Assembly (NCBI GenBank): GCA_937916025.1
Contig: CALGGX010000024.1
Location: 1-11,624 of the forward strand
DNA from: an uncultured Selenomonadales bacterium
GTDB lineage: Bacteria > Bacillota_C > Negativicutes > Selenomonadales > Selenomonadaceae
Direction: 5' to 3'
Length of the DNA: 11,624 nucleotides
Under the pieces are notes generated by a model that searched no databases, was not told the DNA's origin, and saw only the letters and a list, made by a program, of their open reading frames with translations. The translations under genes and the position numbers were made by a program. Positions 1-6,965 of the stretch are shown here, one piece after another. Every line of letters starts with the position of its first letter. The first letter of the stretch is position 1.

Positions 1-1280
1 GGCAATTCATTCGCGACCCGCGCGCGTACATGTCTGTCGTGGTGCTCGCGCCGACGGTTTTCTTCGTCACATTCCTCGCGTCGTCTCGAGGATATCTTCA
101 GGGCTGGCAACGCATGACTCCGACCGCCGTCAGTCAAATCGTCGAGCAGATTTTCCGAGTGATCACGATGATCGTGCTCGCGGATTTGTTCCTGCCATGG
201 GGCTTGGAATATGCGGCGGCGGGCGCGAGTTTGGGAGCATTCGCCGGAGCCGTCACCGGATTGATCGTGCTCGTTTACTTCCATGTCAAACTCAATCGCG
301 AGATCGATCAAAAGTACGGCGTCGATTTGCAACCGACCGAGCAATCCAAAAACGAGTCGACGCTGTCGATCATGAAACGCATTTTTACATTATCACTGCC
401 GGTTTCGGCGGCATCGATCATGTTGCCGGTCGTCTCGAATTTGGATTTGATGATCGTTCCTCAGCGATTGGAAGTCGCGGGATATTCCGTGCATCAGGCA
501 ACCGAGCTGTTCGGATATTTGACGGGCATGGCGGTGCCGCTCGTCAACCTCGCGACGATTTTGACGGCGTCGCTCGCGGTTTCGATCGTGCCGGCAATTT
601 CCGAAGCGCGCGCTTTGAAGGACTCCGCGCGGATTTATCGACAAACGGCGGCGGCGGTTCGCATCTCGAACTTCGTCTGCTTCCCCGCATTCGTGATCGT
701 GTTCATCCTCGCGACTCCGATCGCGTCATTGATCTACAACGCGCCGGGCGCGGGTCCTGCCGTGATGATCTCGGCGGTCTCGATCATTTTGCTCGGCTTG
801 CATCAGGTCTCGACCGGAGTATTGCAGGGGCTCGGACACACGACCATCCCGATGATCAACATGATCCTCGCGGCGGCGGCAAAAGTCGCGCTGAATTGGA
901 CGTTGACGGCAATGCCCGCGCTCGGAATCATGGGCGCGGCGTGGGCCACGGCGGCGGACATGGGCGTCGCGGCTTTCATCAATCTCTATTTCATTCATCG
1001 ATACATCGGCTATCAAATGGATTTCAAACATCTGTTGAAGACAATCCTCTCGTCGGGCGTGATGGCGGCGGCAACAAAATTCTTCTACGACATTACGCTG
1101 TCGGAATGGAATTTGGAAGTCGTATCGTTATTCGGCGCGGTGCTCTTCGGCTGTGCGGTGTATTTGGCGGCAATGGCATTGATCGGCGGCATGCTCGAAG
1201 AAGACATGCAACGCATTCCGCTCGTCGGGCGCGCCGGAGTTAAACTCTTCCGCAAACTCGGCATTTTTAAGAAGGACTGA
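1..1280 (+). CDS. SpoVB/MurJ-type polysaccharide flippase (MOP superfamily), 5' end outside window
   Basis: Multi-pass inner-membrane protein that should flip lipid-linked oligosaccharide or peptidoglycan precursors across the cytoplasmic membrane. The reading frame is open to the left edge (first whole codon at 3, reading Q-F-I-R-D-P-R-A-Y before the ATG at 30), and those residues fit the family, so the ATG at 30 is internal and the true start lies upstream. About 425 residues are visible; SpoVB-type proteins usually have about 500-530, so roughly the first 100 are missing. The family signature RGYLQGWQRMTPTAVSQ lies at about 87-137. About ten or more hydrophobic segments follow, with a conserved-looking GVLQGLGHTTIPMI stretch near 820-860 and a basic tail (LFRKLGIFKKD) at the end. 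It is seven to eight bases upstream of the HsdS-like remnant. Sure of the superfamily; whether the cargo is lipid II, O-antigen or capsule units cannot be told from sequence. Confidence 0.88.
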   Translation, partial: QFIRDPRAYMSVVVLAPTVFFVTFLASSRGYLQGWQRMTPTAVSQIVEQIFRVITMIVLADLFLPWGLEYAAAGASLGAFAGAVTGLIVLVYFHVKLNREIDQKYGVDLQPTEQSKNESTLSIMKRIFTLSLPVSAASIMLPVVSNLDLMIVPQRLEVAGYSVHQATELFGYLTGMAVPLVNLATILTASLAVSIVPAISEARALKDSARIYRQTAAAVRISNFVCFPAFVIVFILATPIASLIYNAPGAGPAVMISAVSIILLGLHQVSTGVLQGLGHTTIPMINMILAAAAKVALNWTLTAMPALGIMGAAWATAADMGVAAFINLYFIHRYIGYQMDFKHLLKTILSSGVMAAATKFFYDITLSEWNLEVVSLFGAVLFGCAVYLAAMALIGGMLEEDMQRIPLVGRAGVKLFRKLGIFKKD

Positions 1281-1286
1281 ATTACA

Positions 1287-1574
1287 TTGATCAACGACGT
1301 AATAACTCGCGGCTTATATCCTTTCGAGCTCAAAGACAGCGGCGTCGATTGGCTCGGCGAAATTCCTTCGCATTGGCGCATCGTGCCGTTCTCGACGCTC
1401 GACAACGATCCGAAATATCTCGCAAAACTCCTGCAATGCGATCGATTCATCCGAAAATACGGCGCGCGATCTCTCGACGACAAATCGCTCGACGGCATAT
1501 TAATCCCGCGACCGCCGCTCTTTGAACAGGCTGAAATTGCCGACTTCCTCGACAGCCATGGTGATGCGAAATGA
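1287..1574 (+). pseudogene. HsdS-like remnant (type I restriction specificity subunit, internally deleted)
   Basis: A 95-codon ORF starting at TTG (1287), ten bases after a GGA in the end of the flippase gene. Residues 6-26 (ITRGLYPFELKDSGVDWLGE, then IPSHW) match the conserved linker between the two target-recognition domains of HsdS, typically TKGL-P-KDSGVEWLGEIPxHW. Residues 40-90 (DPKYLAKLLQCDRFIRKYG, then ILIPRPPLFEQAEIADFLD) match the end of a target-recognition domain (IPLPPLxEQxxIADFLD). The roughly 100 residues of DNA-contacting domain that should lie between are missing, as are the first domain, the long coiled coils and any hsdM or hsdR neighbour. It cannot give DNA specificity on its own. 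The ORF is intact, is in the same frame as the flippase, and overlaps the next gene by ATGA, so it may still be translated. Either decaying debris or a small protein kept for coupling; I favour debris. Confidence 0.68.
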
Positions 1575-2449
1575 AACGACTGCTTTTGACTTACAATCCG
1601 GTTTCCGGACATGCCGCCTTTAAGCGCAAGCTCGACTCGATCATCGACGTTTTTCAAAAGCGCGGGATCATTCTGTCGATGTATCGGACGCGCCGCGACG
1701 ATTGGTCGGATTTTGCCGACTTCGTCAAAGAGAGCCGCGCGGAAGGCATCATATCTGCCGGCGGCGACGGCACTCTTCATGCAGTCGTCAACGCGGTTTT
1801 GAAGTCCGAACTGCAATTGCCGATCGGCATTATCGGCAGCGGCACGTCGAATGACTTCGCGTCTTTTCTCGAGATCAACGATCTCAATTCGTATCTCGAT
1901 GCCGTTGTCGAAGGCAACACGCGCAAAGTCGACGTCGGCGTCGTCAACGGACACGAGTATTTCATCAATGTGGCAAGCGCGGGCTCGCTCACCTCGATTG
2001 CGCACGAAGTCAATGCGAAGCTCAAAAATTCGCTCGGCAGACTCGCGTATTATCTCCGTGCGGTGCGCGAAATTCCGAAATTCAAACCGATCGACATTCG
2101 CGTGCACGCCGATCAAGTCGAGTTCGAGCTCGAGGCATTTCTGTTTGTCGTGCTCAACTCTCCGACGGTTGCAGGGCTTAAACACGCCGCCGAGTTCGCG
2201 TCCGTCGACGACGGCAAACTCGACTTCGTTGCAATCAGAAAATGCAACACGAAGCGGCTGATCAATCTCACGCGCGACTTATTCGCCGGGCGCGGAGCGA
2301 ATGACGACGAAGTGATCTTTCATCTGCAATCGAAACGCTTTTACATCTCGTCGGAGCAGGAATTGACGAGCGATCTCGACGGCGAGGTCGGTGACGAATT
2401 GCCGATCGAAATCGACACGCTCCCGCGCGCGATCGAGATTTTTGCTTGA
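1571..2449 (+). CDS. YegS/BmrU-type lipid kinase (diacylglycerol kinase catalytic domain)
   Basis: 292 residues, the normal length for the YegS/Rv2252/BmrU family of soluble or membrane-associated lipid kinases that phosphorylate diacylglycerol or related lipids with ATP, usually to recycle or remodel membrane lipids. Visible motifs are the N-terminal NPVSGHAAFKRKL (from residue 9), the nucleotide-binding loop GGDGTLHAVVNAV (64-76), IGSGTSNDFA (88-97) and a late DLDGE motif near the C-terminus, all in the expected order. No signal peptide or membrane segment. Its ATG overlaps the stop of the HsdS-like remnant (ATGA at 1571-1574), and no strong Shine-Dalgarno is visible upstream (only GGTGATG), so initiation may depend on ribosomes finishing the remnant. 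The lipid substrate (diacylglycerol, undecaprenol or other) cannot be decided here. Confidence 0.9.
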   Translation: MKRLLLTYNPVSGHAAFKRKLDSIIDVFQKRGIILSMYRTRRDDWSDFADFVKESRAEGIISAGGDGTLHAVVNAVLKSELQLPIGIIGSGTSNDFASFLEINDLNSYLDAVVEGNTRKVDVGVVNGHEYFINVASAGSLTSIAHEVNAKLKNSLGRLAYYLRAVREIPKFKPIDIRVHADQVEFELEAFLFVVLNSPTVAGLKHAAEFASVDDGKLDFVAIRKCNTKRLINLTRDLFAGRGANDDEVIFHLQSKRFYISSEQELTSDLDGEVGDELPIEIDTLPRAIEIFA

Positions 2450-2458
2450 TGCTATCAC

Positions 2459-2487
2459 TTGACGCGGCATTGCGTAAAGGCTAAAAT
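2459..2487 (+). promoter_or_regulatory. Sigma-70 type promoter for the LptA-like to GdpP operon
   Basis: TTGACG at 2459-2464 (five of six bases of the -35 consensus) and TAAAAT at 2482-2487 (five of six of the -10) are separated by exactly 17 bases. Transcription would start near 2494, about 20 bases before the next start codon, leaving a short leader that contains the ribosome-binding site. It lies in the 64-base gap after the lipid kinase, one of only two gaps in the window longer than 20 bases, which supports a real operon boundary. Confidence 0.7.
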
Positions 2488-2505
2488 CACTTTCAACAAT
2501 CGAAA

Positions 2506-2509
2506 GGAG
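2506..2509 (+). promoter_or_regulatory. Ribosome-binding site deciding the start of the LptA-like gene
   Basis: AAAGGAG at 2503-2509 precedes three possible in-frame starts: GTG 2514, ATG 2517 and ATG 2520. Spacing from GGAG is 4, 7 and 10 bases respectively. ATG 2517 has the best spacing. An out-of-frame ATG at 2512 is followed at once by TGA. Confidence 0.55.
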
Positions 2510-2516
2510 CAATGTG

Positions 2517-3110
2517 ATGATGCGATTGATCGGATTGGCAGCGATGTTTTTTTTGATTGCGTTAATGCCGTTGAATGTATCGGCTGAGATGCCTGATATC
2601 TCCGCCGGCGAAACTCATTTCGATATTGCCAACGGCTGTTACATATTGAAGAATAACGTGCGAGTGGTGGCGCGCGGCAGGACGATGACCGCTCACGAGG
2701 CGAAGGTTTCGCTCACTTCTCAAAAAGTCTGGGCACATGGCGATGTCACTTTATTGCAGGACGGCATCAAATTCAATTGCGACAGCATTTTCGTCAAAGG
2801 GCAGGAGAAAATCGTCGACGTGCTCGGCAATGTCCGCTTCGAGCAGGAGAAATTGCTGAAGATCACGTCGGAGATCGCGAAATTTTCATGGTCGACAAAG
2901 ATTGCGGATTTCTACGGCAATGTTTCAATCGCGGTTGAAGACATTGATCATCTGAAATTCGACGACGGAGTTGATCGGAATTCGGACTTCACTCGGACGT
3001 ACGATCACGTTCAATACAACGTCGTCGAGAAGAAACTGTTGCTGGTCGAAGACAAGGCGAATGAAGAGCCGAAGGTTGATTTGCCGGAGTTGAAAATCGA
3101 ATTTGAATGA
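2517..3110 (+). CDS. LptA/OstA-like exported protein (LPS transport-type beta fold)
   Basis: About 197 residues, similar in length to LptA (about 185). The first 23 residues form a signal peptide (short basic start, hydrophobic core MFFLIALMPL, predicted cleavage after NVSA, before EMPD), so the mature protein is periplasmic. The rest alternates short beta strands of the OstA_N type: GCYILKNNVRVVARGRTMTA, then VWAHGDVTLLQDGIKFNCDS, VDVLGNVRFEQEK and ADFYGNVSIAVED, the V-x-G-N/D-V repeats expected of the LptA/LptC/LptD-N jellyroll. In LPS-bearing cells this fold bridges the periplasm for lipopolysaccharide export, implying an outer membrane. The C-terminal third is charged and less recognisable. 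First gene after the promoter at 2459-2487; nine bases separate it from the AIM24-like gene. It may be LptA itself or a paralogue; lptB/lptC are not in view, so I give no symbol. Confidence 0.78.
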   Translation: MMRLIGLAAMFFLIALMPLNVSAEMPDISAGETHFDIANGCYILKNNVRVVARGRTMTAHEAKVSLTSQKVWAHGDVTLLQDGIKFNCDSIFVKGQEKIVDVLGNVRFEQEKLLKITSEIAKFSWSTKIADFYGNVSIAVEDIDHLKFDDGVDRNSDFTRTYDHVQYNVVEKKLLLVEDKANEEPKVDLPELKIEFE

Positions 3111-3119
3111 GGTGGAATA

Positions 3120-3860
3120 ATGAAATATCAAATCCTGTATCCGGAAGCGTTTCCGATTGTCGAATGCAAACTGCAGCGCGGCGAAAAAATTCAAGCCGAA
3201 TCGGACGCGATGATCGCGATGTCGGATACGATCGATGTCGAAGGCAAAATGCAGGGTGAAGGCATCGGCGGCGTGTTGAGCGGACTGGCGCGAAAATTCC
3301 TCGCCGGAGAGAGTTTCTTCTTTCAGGAATTGGTTGCGCGGCGCGGTCCCGGAACAGTGCTGTTCGGTCATTCCGAGCCCGGCGGCATTCTCGATGTCGA
3401 GCTCGACGGTTCTTACGGCTTGACGGTTCAGAAAAACGGATTTTTGGCGGGCACGGAAGGCATTTCAATCGACACCAAACTGCAGAATTTATCGCAAGGG
3501 CTGTTGAGCGGCGAGGGCTTTTTCGTGTTGAATGTCAAGGGGCGCGGCACGGTTTTCATTTCGAGTTACGGCGTCATTCATCCGATCAATCTCGAGGCGG
3601 GGCAGGAAGTGATCATCGACAACGGTCACCTCGTCGCTTGGCCCGATTATATGAATTACAAAATCGAAAAAGCGTCTTCGGCGGGCTGGATTTCGAGCTT
3701 CACGTCGGGCGAAGGCTTGGTTTGCCGCCTCCGAGGTCCCGGCGTCGTCTTGATTCAAACGCGCAATCCCAACAGCTTCAGCGATTGGATCAGATCGATG
3801 CTCCCGACCGCGCAATCGAACAGCGGCGGCAGTTCCGGCATTACGGACTTTTTCAATTGA
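3120..3860 (+). CDS. TIGR00266/AIM24 family protein
   Basis: 246 residues, matching the TIGR00266 (AIM24) family in length and pattern: an N-terminal strand-rich half beginning MKYQILYPEAFPIVECKLQRGE, the family stretch GIGGVLSGLARKFLAGESFF at about residues 47-66, then GPGTVLFGHSEPGGI, NGFLAGTEGI, GEGFFVLNVKGRGTVFISSYG, and a C-terminal GLVCRLRGPGVVLIQTR. The fold is a beta sandwich related to TRAP/tryptophan attenuator proteins. The bacterial role is unknown; the mitochondrial homologue Aim24 helps organise inner-membrane complexes. There is no signal peptide or membrane segment, so it is cytoplasmic. A serine/glycine-rich tail ends the protein. AGGTGG just before the ATG serves as ribosome-binding site. 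It stops one base before the DUF2232 start, so the two are probably translated together. Confidence 0.88.
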   Translation: MKYQILYPEAFPIVECKLQRGEKIQAESDAMIAMSDTIDVEGKMQGEGIGGVLSGLARKFLAGESFFFQELVARRGPGTVLFGHSEPGGILDVELDGSYGLTVQKNGFLAGTEGISIDTKLQNLSQGLLSGEGFFVLNVKGRGTVFISSYGVIHPINLEAGQEVIIDNGHLVAWPDYMNYKIEKASSAGWISSFTSGEGLVCRLRGPGVVLIQTRNPNSFSDWIRSMLPTAQSNSGGSSGITDFFN

Positions 3861-3861
3861 C

Positions 3862-4815
3862 ATGAACACCGACACCCGACCAACCGTCGAAGGCGGGCTT
3901 TTGATTGCAATTCTTTTGTTGCTCGGACTCGCCTCGATGTATATTCCCGTTCTCGGCGTCGTCATTGAATTTTTCTGGGCGTTGCCGATAATCGTGTTGA
4001 CGGTTCGACAAGGCGTCGCTCGCGCCGTGACCGCGCTCGTCGCCGCCGCGATTTTGTTGTCGCTCTTCGTCGGACCGCTCCTCGCAATCCGTTTGGCGTT
4101 GTCACTCGGCATTGTCGGCTTGGCAATCGGATACGGCATTCGACAAAATCACTCCGCCGTTCGGATTTTTTTGACGACGCTCGGTGCCGCCTTCGTCTCG
4201 CAAATCCTTACGATCGCGCTCCTGTTTTTTGTGATGGACATTGACATTGTCGAGACACAGACGACGATGATACGCGAAGCGTTTGAAGAGTCGTTTGCGA
4301 TGTACGGCGAGATGGGCATCGATCAGGCAACGCTCGACGAGGCGCGCGCAAATCTCGAGCCGACGGTTTCGCTGGCGACGATGTTGATGCCGACAATCGT
4401 TTTGCTGGTGGCACTTCTGAACACGGCGGCGAGTTTTTGGGCGTCGAGATTGGTTTTGAAAAAACTCGAGATTACTCTGCCGGAGTTTCCGAAATTCGCC
4501 GAGTGGCGGTTTCCGATCGGCTTTTTGTATTTGATGGGCTTTGCGCTGGTCGGAATGTATTGGGGCGCGACGCGCGGGCTCGACCTGCTCTATCAAATGT
4601 CGATCAACTCCAATTTCCTCGCGATGAGCGTCGGCTTCATTCAAGGGCTGTCGTTGATGTCATTCGCCGCCGATCGTTTCAAATTGTCGAAATTCATGCG
4701 GCGATTGATCTTCGTCGTCGTGCTTTTGAACGGCATTTTGTTGCAGGCGGTTGCCTTCACGGGGCTTTTCGACATGTATTTTGACTATCGACGGCGAGTC
4801 AACGAGAAAAAATAA
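3862..4815 (+). CDS. DUF2232/YybS family integral membrane protein
   Basis: 317 residues with about eight or nine hydrophobic segments: roughly residues 11-27, 29-48, 55-75, 77-94, 103-126, 172-197, 219-236, 250-270 and 283-305. One soluble loop rich in acidic residues (about 127-170) sits between the fifth and sixth. Length, topology and position directly before a GdpP gene identify it as the DUF2232 (B. subtilis YybS) family, whose molecular function is not established; structural relatedness to ECF-type S components has been suggested for similar families, which I treat only as a possibility. The C-terminus is strongly basic (DYRRRVNEKK), consistent with a cytoplasmic end. One base separates it from the AIM24-like gene and 14 bases from gdpP. 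Confidence 0.85.
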   Translation: MNTDTRPTVEGGLLIAILLLLGLASMYIPVLGVVIEFFWALPIIVLTVRQGVARAVTALVAAAILLSLFVGPLLAIRLALSLGIVGLAIGYGIRQNHSAVRIFLTTLGAAFVSQILTIALLFFVMDIDIVETQTTMIREAFEESFAMYGEMGIDQATLDEARANLEPTVSLATMLMPTIVLLVALLNTAASFWASRLVLKKLEITLPEFPKFAEWRFPIGFLYLMGFALVGMYWGATRGLDLLYQMSINSNFLAMSVGFIQGLSLMSFAADRFKLSKFMRRLIFVVVLLNGILLQAVAFTGLFDMYFDYRRRVNEKK

Positions 4816-4829
4816 CGGGTGGTGACGTA

Positions 4830-6833
4830 ATGCCGAGGAATTTGTCCGCTTGGATCGATTTGACTTTTCATCTGATCATCTCGCTGGTATTGATTGTGAT
4901 CTTGTATCAATATAATCGGACTTTGGCATTGGAAGCGGCGGTTTTGTGGCTGGCGTTGGCGTGGTTCACTCGAGAGCGTTGCTTGGAACGCGGGCGCAAA
5001 CTCGATGCTTACAGTCAAAATGTAATCGGCAAGTTCGGCGAGATGGGTACGTTTGCATTGAAGAATTTGCCGCAATCGGTTTTGATCGTCGACGGCGAGG
5101 GGCGGCTCGAGTGGTGCAGTAAGCAGACGAAGTCGTTTGCTCCGAACAGTCCGGAGCAGGGAATGATGCTCGACGAATTTTGGCCGGGGCTTTCGGATGA
5201 AAAACTCTTCGGCGAGGACGGCAAATATGTATTTCCGAGCGGCGAGCGATTTTTTGTCGTCCGACATACGGCATTGAAGATCGAAGACGAAAAGCCGTCG
5301 TTAATCGCGTTGTACGTACAGGATATAACCGCTTATGAAAAGCTGAAGATAGAATATGCCGACAGCCGCACGGTTTTGATTTATGTACAGATCGACAATT
5401 ACGACGAAGTGACGCAAGGCTTGAGCGAAGCGGAAAAGACTTCGCTGATGCTGTCGGTTGAAGAAATACTCGACGCTTGGATCAATTCGCTGTCGGGCTT
5501 CATGCGCAAATTATCGGATGAGATGTACGTCGTGGTGTTGGAGCGGCGGCAATTGAACAAAGCGATCTCGGAAAAATTCGACGTGCTCGACAAGATGCGG
5601 CAGTTGATCAGCAAAAACAAATTGCCGGTGACGCTGTCGATGGGCGCGGCGGCGGCAGAGAAGCATTCGACAGAGCAATCGATGACGGAGCTCGGAAAAG
5701 AGGCTCGGGCGGGTTTGGATTTGGCACTCGGGCGCGGCGGAGATCAGATCGCCGTCAAGCTCGACGGCAAAACTCAATTCTTCGGCGGGCGCGCGAAGGC
5801 GGTCGAAAAGCACACGCGAGTCAAGGCGCGCGTCGTGGCACATGCCGTTCGCGAGGCAATGGAAAATGCCGACGAGATTTTCATTATGGGGCACTTGAAT
5901 GAGGACTTTGATTGTTTCGGCGCGGCAATCGGCGTGGCGTTCATGGCAAAACAACTCGACAAGCCGGTGCACATCGTCTTAAGCAAGATGAACGAGGGCA
6001 TCGACAAGCTCGTCGACATCGTCAAGGACAAAGACGAATACGCGGAAATGTTTCTGAAGTCGGACGATCTTTCGGTGATCTCGTCGATCTCGCCGTTGCT
6101 GTTTGTCGTCGACACGCACATTCCGCACTTGACGGCGGCACCGCAATTGCTCGAATGGATCAACCGCGTGATAGTGATCGATCATCATCGTCGGAGCGAG
6201 AATTTTGTCAAAAACCCGTTGATGGTGTACATCGAAACTTCGGCGAGTTCGACATGCGAATTGGTGACGGAGCTGATCATGTATTTCAGCAATGACGATG
6301 TCGAGTTGTCTCGAATGGCGGCGACGGCGTTGTACTCGGGAATTGTCGTCGACACGAAACAATTCGCGGTGCAGACGGGCTCGCGAACGTTTGATGCGGC
6401 ATCGTACTTGAAACGTTGCGGCGCGGATCCGGTGATTGTACGGAATTTGTTTCGCTCGGATTACGAAACGACGGTGGCGTTGGCGCAAGCTCAAGCGCGC
6501 TCGCAATATTTTGAAGGCGGCTTCATCATCTCGTCGATTGACAAAGTGATTCCGAACGTGCAGGTGATAGCGGCGCAGACGGCGGACGGCTTGTTGCGCG
6601 TTGAGAACGTTCGGATGAGCATCGTGTGTTTTCAGCTGAAGGCGGATGTGGTCGGTATCAGCGCGCGGTCGACGGGCGAGTTGAATGTTCAAGTCATCAT
6701 GGAAAAATTCGGCGGCGGCGGGCATCAAAACGTGGCGGGCGCGCAGCTCAAAGGCGGCGATATCAATGAGATCAAAAAACGTCTCATCGAGGTCAGCCGC
6801 CAATACATCGCCGAAGCGGATAAAATCAATTAA
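4830..6833 (+). CDS. gdpP: GdpP/YybT c-di-AMP phosphodiesterase (PAS-GGDEF-DHH/DHHA1)
   Basis: 667 residues, typical for GdpP, which cleaves cyclic di-AMP to pApA and so sets levels of this second messenger controlling potassium uptake, osmotic balance and cell-wall stress. Domains in order: two membrane segments (about 10-27 and 32-47), a PAS-like domain (about 76-170), a degenerate GGDEF domain (about 180-310; the signature is replaced by KLSDEM, normal in this family), the family linker FFGGRAKAVEKHTRVKARVV, then the DHH and DHHA1 domains. Catalytic metal ligands are all present: H355/D359/D361 (HLNEDFD), D428 in VVDTH, D451-H452-H453 (DHH), D508 in VVDTK, and the DHHA1 loop GGGGH ending at H632. 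GGGTGG upstream is the ribosome-binding site. It should be active. It usually precedes rplI in Firmicutes but here is last in its operon. Confidence 0.96.
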   Translation: MPRNLSAWIDLTFHLIISLVLIVILYQYNRTLALEAAVLWLALAWFTRERCLERGRKLDAYSQNVIGKFGEMGTFALKNLPQSVLIVDGEGRLEWCSKQTKSFAPNSPEQGMMLDEFWPGLSDEKLFGEDGKYVFPSGERFFVVRHTALKIEDEKPSLIALYVQDITAYEKLKIEYADSRTVLIYVQIDNYDEVTQGLSEAEKTSLMLSVEEILDAWINSLSGFMRKLSDEMYVVVLERRQLNKAISEKFDVLDKMRQLISKNKLPVTLSMGAAAAEKHSTEQSMTELGKEARAGLDLALGRGGDQIAVKLDGKTQFFGGRAKAVEKHTRVKARVVAHAVREAMENADEIFIMGHLNEDFDCFGAAIGVAFMAKQLDKPVHIVLSKMNEGIDKLVDIVKDKDEYAEMFLKSDDLSVISSISPLLFVVDTHIPHLTAAPQLLEWINRVIVIDHHRRSENFVKNPLMVYIETSASSTCELVTELIMYFSNDDVELSRMAATALYSGIVVDTKQFAVQTGSRTFDAASYLKRCGADPVIVRNLFRSDYETTVALAQAQARSQYFEGGFIISSIDKVIPNVQVIAAQTADGLLRVENVRMSIVCFQLKADVVGISARSTGELNVQVIMEKFGGGGHQNVAGAQLKGGDINEIKKRLIEVSRQYIAEADKIN

Positions 6834-6948
6834 TAATGCGTAATGCGTAATGCGTAATTAAAAATCTCGTCGCCCCCCAATTCTCAATTCCCAATTCCGC
6901 ATTCCTAATTACGAATTACGAATTACGAATTAAGAATTACGCATTGCC
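6834..6948. repeat. Seven-base-unit imperfect inverted repeat
   Basis: The left arm is three tandem TAATGCG units (6834-6854) plus TAATTA. The right part is ten consecutive seven-base units: AATTCTC, AATTCCC, AATTCCG, CATTCCT (6879-6906), three AATTACG, AATTAAG, AATTACG, CATTGCC (6907-6948). Bases 6834-6860 are complementary to 6906-6932 at 24 of 27 positions; a second register pairs AATGCGTAAT (6835-6844) with ATTACGCATT (6936-6945) perfectly. The transcript could form a long hairpin around a C-rich loop (CGCCCCCC, about 6871-6878). The array begins immediately after the gdpP stop. It encodes nothing evident. It resembles in style the heptanucleotide tandem repeats of cyanobacterial genomes, but kinship is not claimed. 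It may act as a transcript end or processing site; there is no U tract, so a classical terminator is not supported. Confidence 0.88.
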
Positions 6949-6951
6949 TTT

Positions 6952-6958
6952 AAGGGGG
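6952..6958 (+). promoter_or_regulatory. Ribosome-binding site for the TTG start of gmd
   Basis: AAGGGGG ends seven bases before TTG 6966. It supports TTG as the true start, since the protein from this codon (MKKTALITG) begins exactly where the family's first beta strand begins and no better ATG lies nearby. No convincing promoter was found between the repeat and this site. Confidence 0.55.
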
Positions 6959-6965
6959 TTTTGGT

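Noticed and set aside
30..32. ATG at 30 as the true start of the flippase
   Set aside because: The frame is open upstream and the residues before it (RDPRAY) fit the family; the protein would also lack about 100 N-terminal residues and its first membrane segments.
197..1243. 348-codon frame on the plus strand inside the flippase
   Set aside because: Frame-shifted shadow, rich in Arg, Gly and His, with no hydrophobic segments or family resemblance.
1287..1574. Active restriction-modification system
   Set aside because: Only a 95-codon specificity-subunit fragment without its DNA-contacting core is present; no methylase or nuclease gene is in the window.
1085..2185. 366-codon open frame on the minus strand spanning the flippase end, the HsdS remnant and half of the lipid kinase
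   Set aside because: It crosses three plus-strand genes, has an Arg/Asp-rich mirror composition, no recognisable motif and no ribosome-binding site. It is the shadow of GC-biased codons on the other strand.
5370..5770. Active diguanylate cyclase in gdpP
   Set aside because: The GGDEF signature is absent (KLSDEM at its place), as is normal for GdpP; no c-di-GMP synthesis is expected.
5979..6803. 274-codon minus-strand frame opposite the DHH domain of gdpP
   Set aside because: The opposite strand encodes an intact enzyme with all catalytic motifs; the minus frame is Arg-rich and featureless.
6834..6948. CRISPR array or classical rho-independent terminator
   Set aside because: The units are seven bases with no spacers. 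The hairpin is AT-rich and lacks a following U tract.
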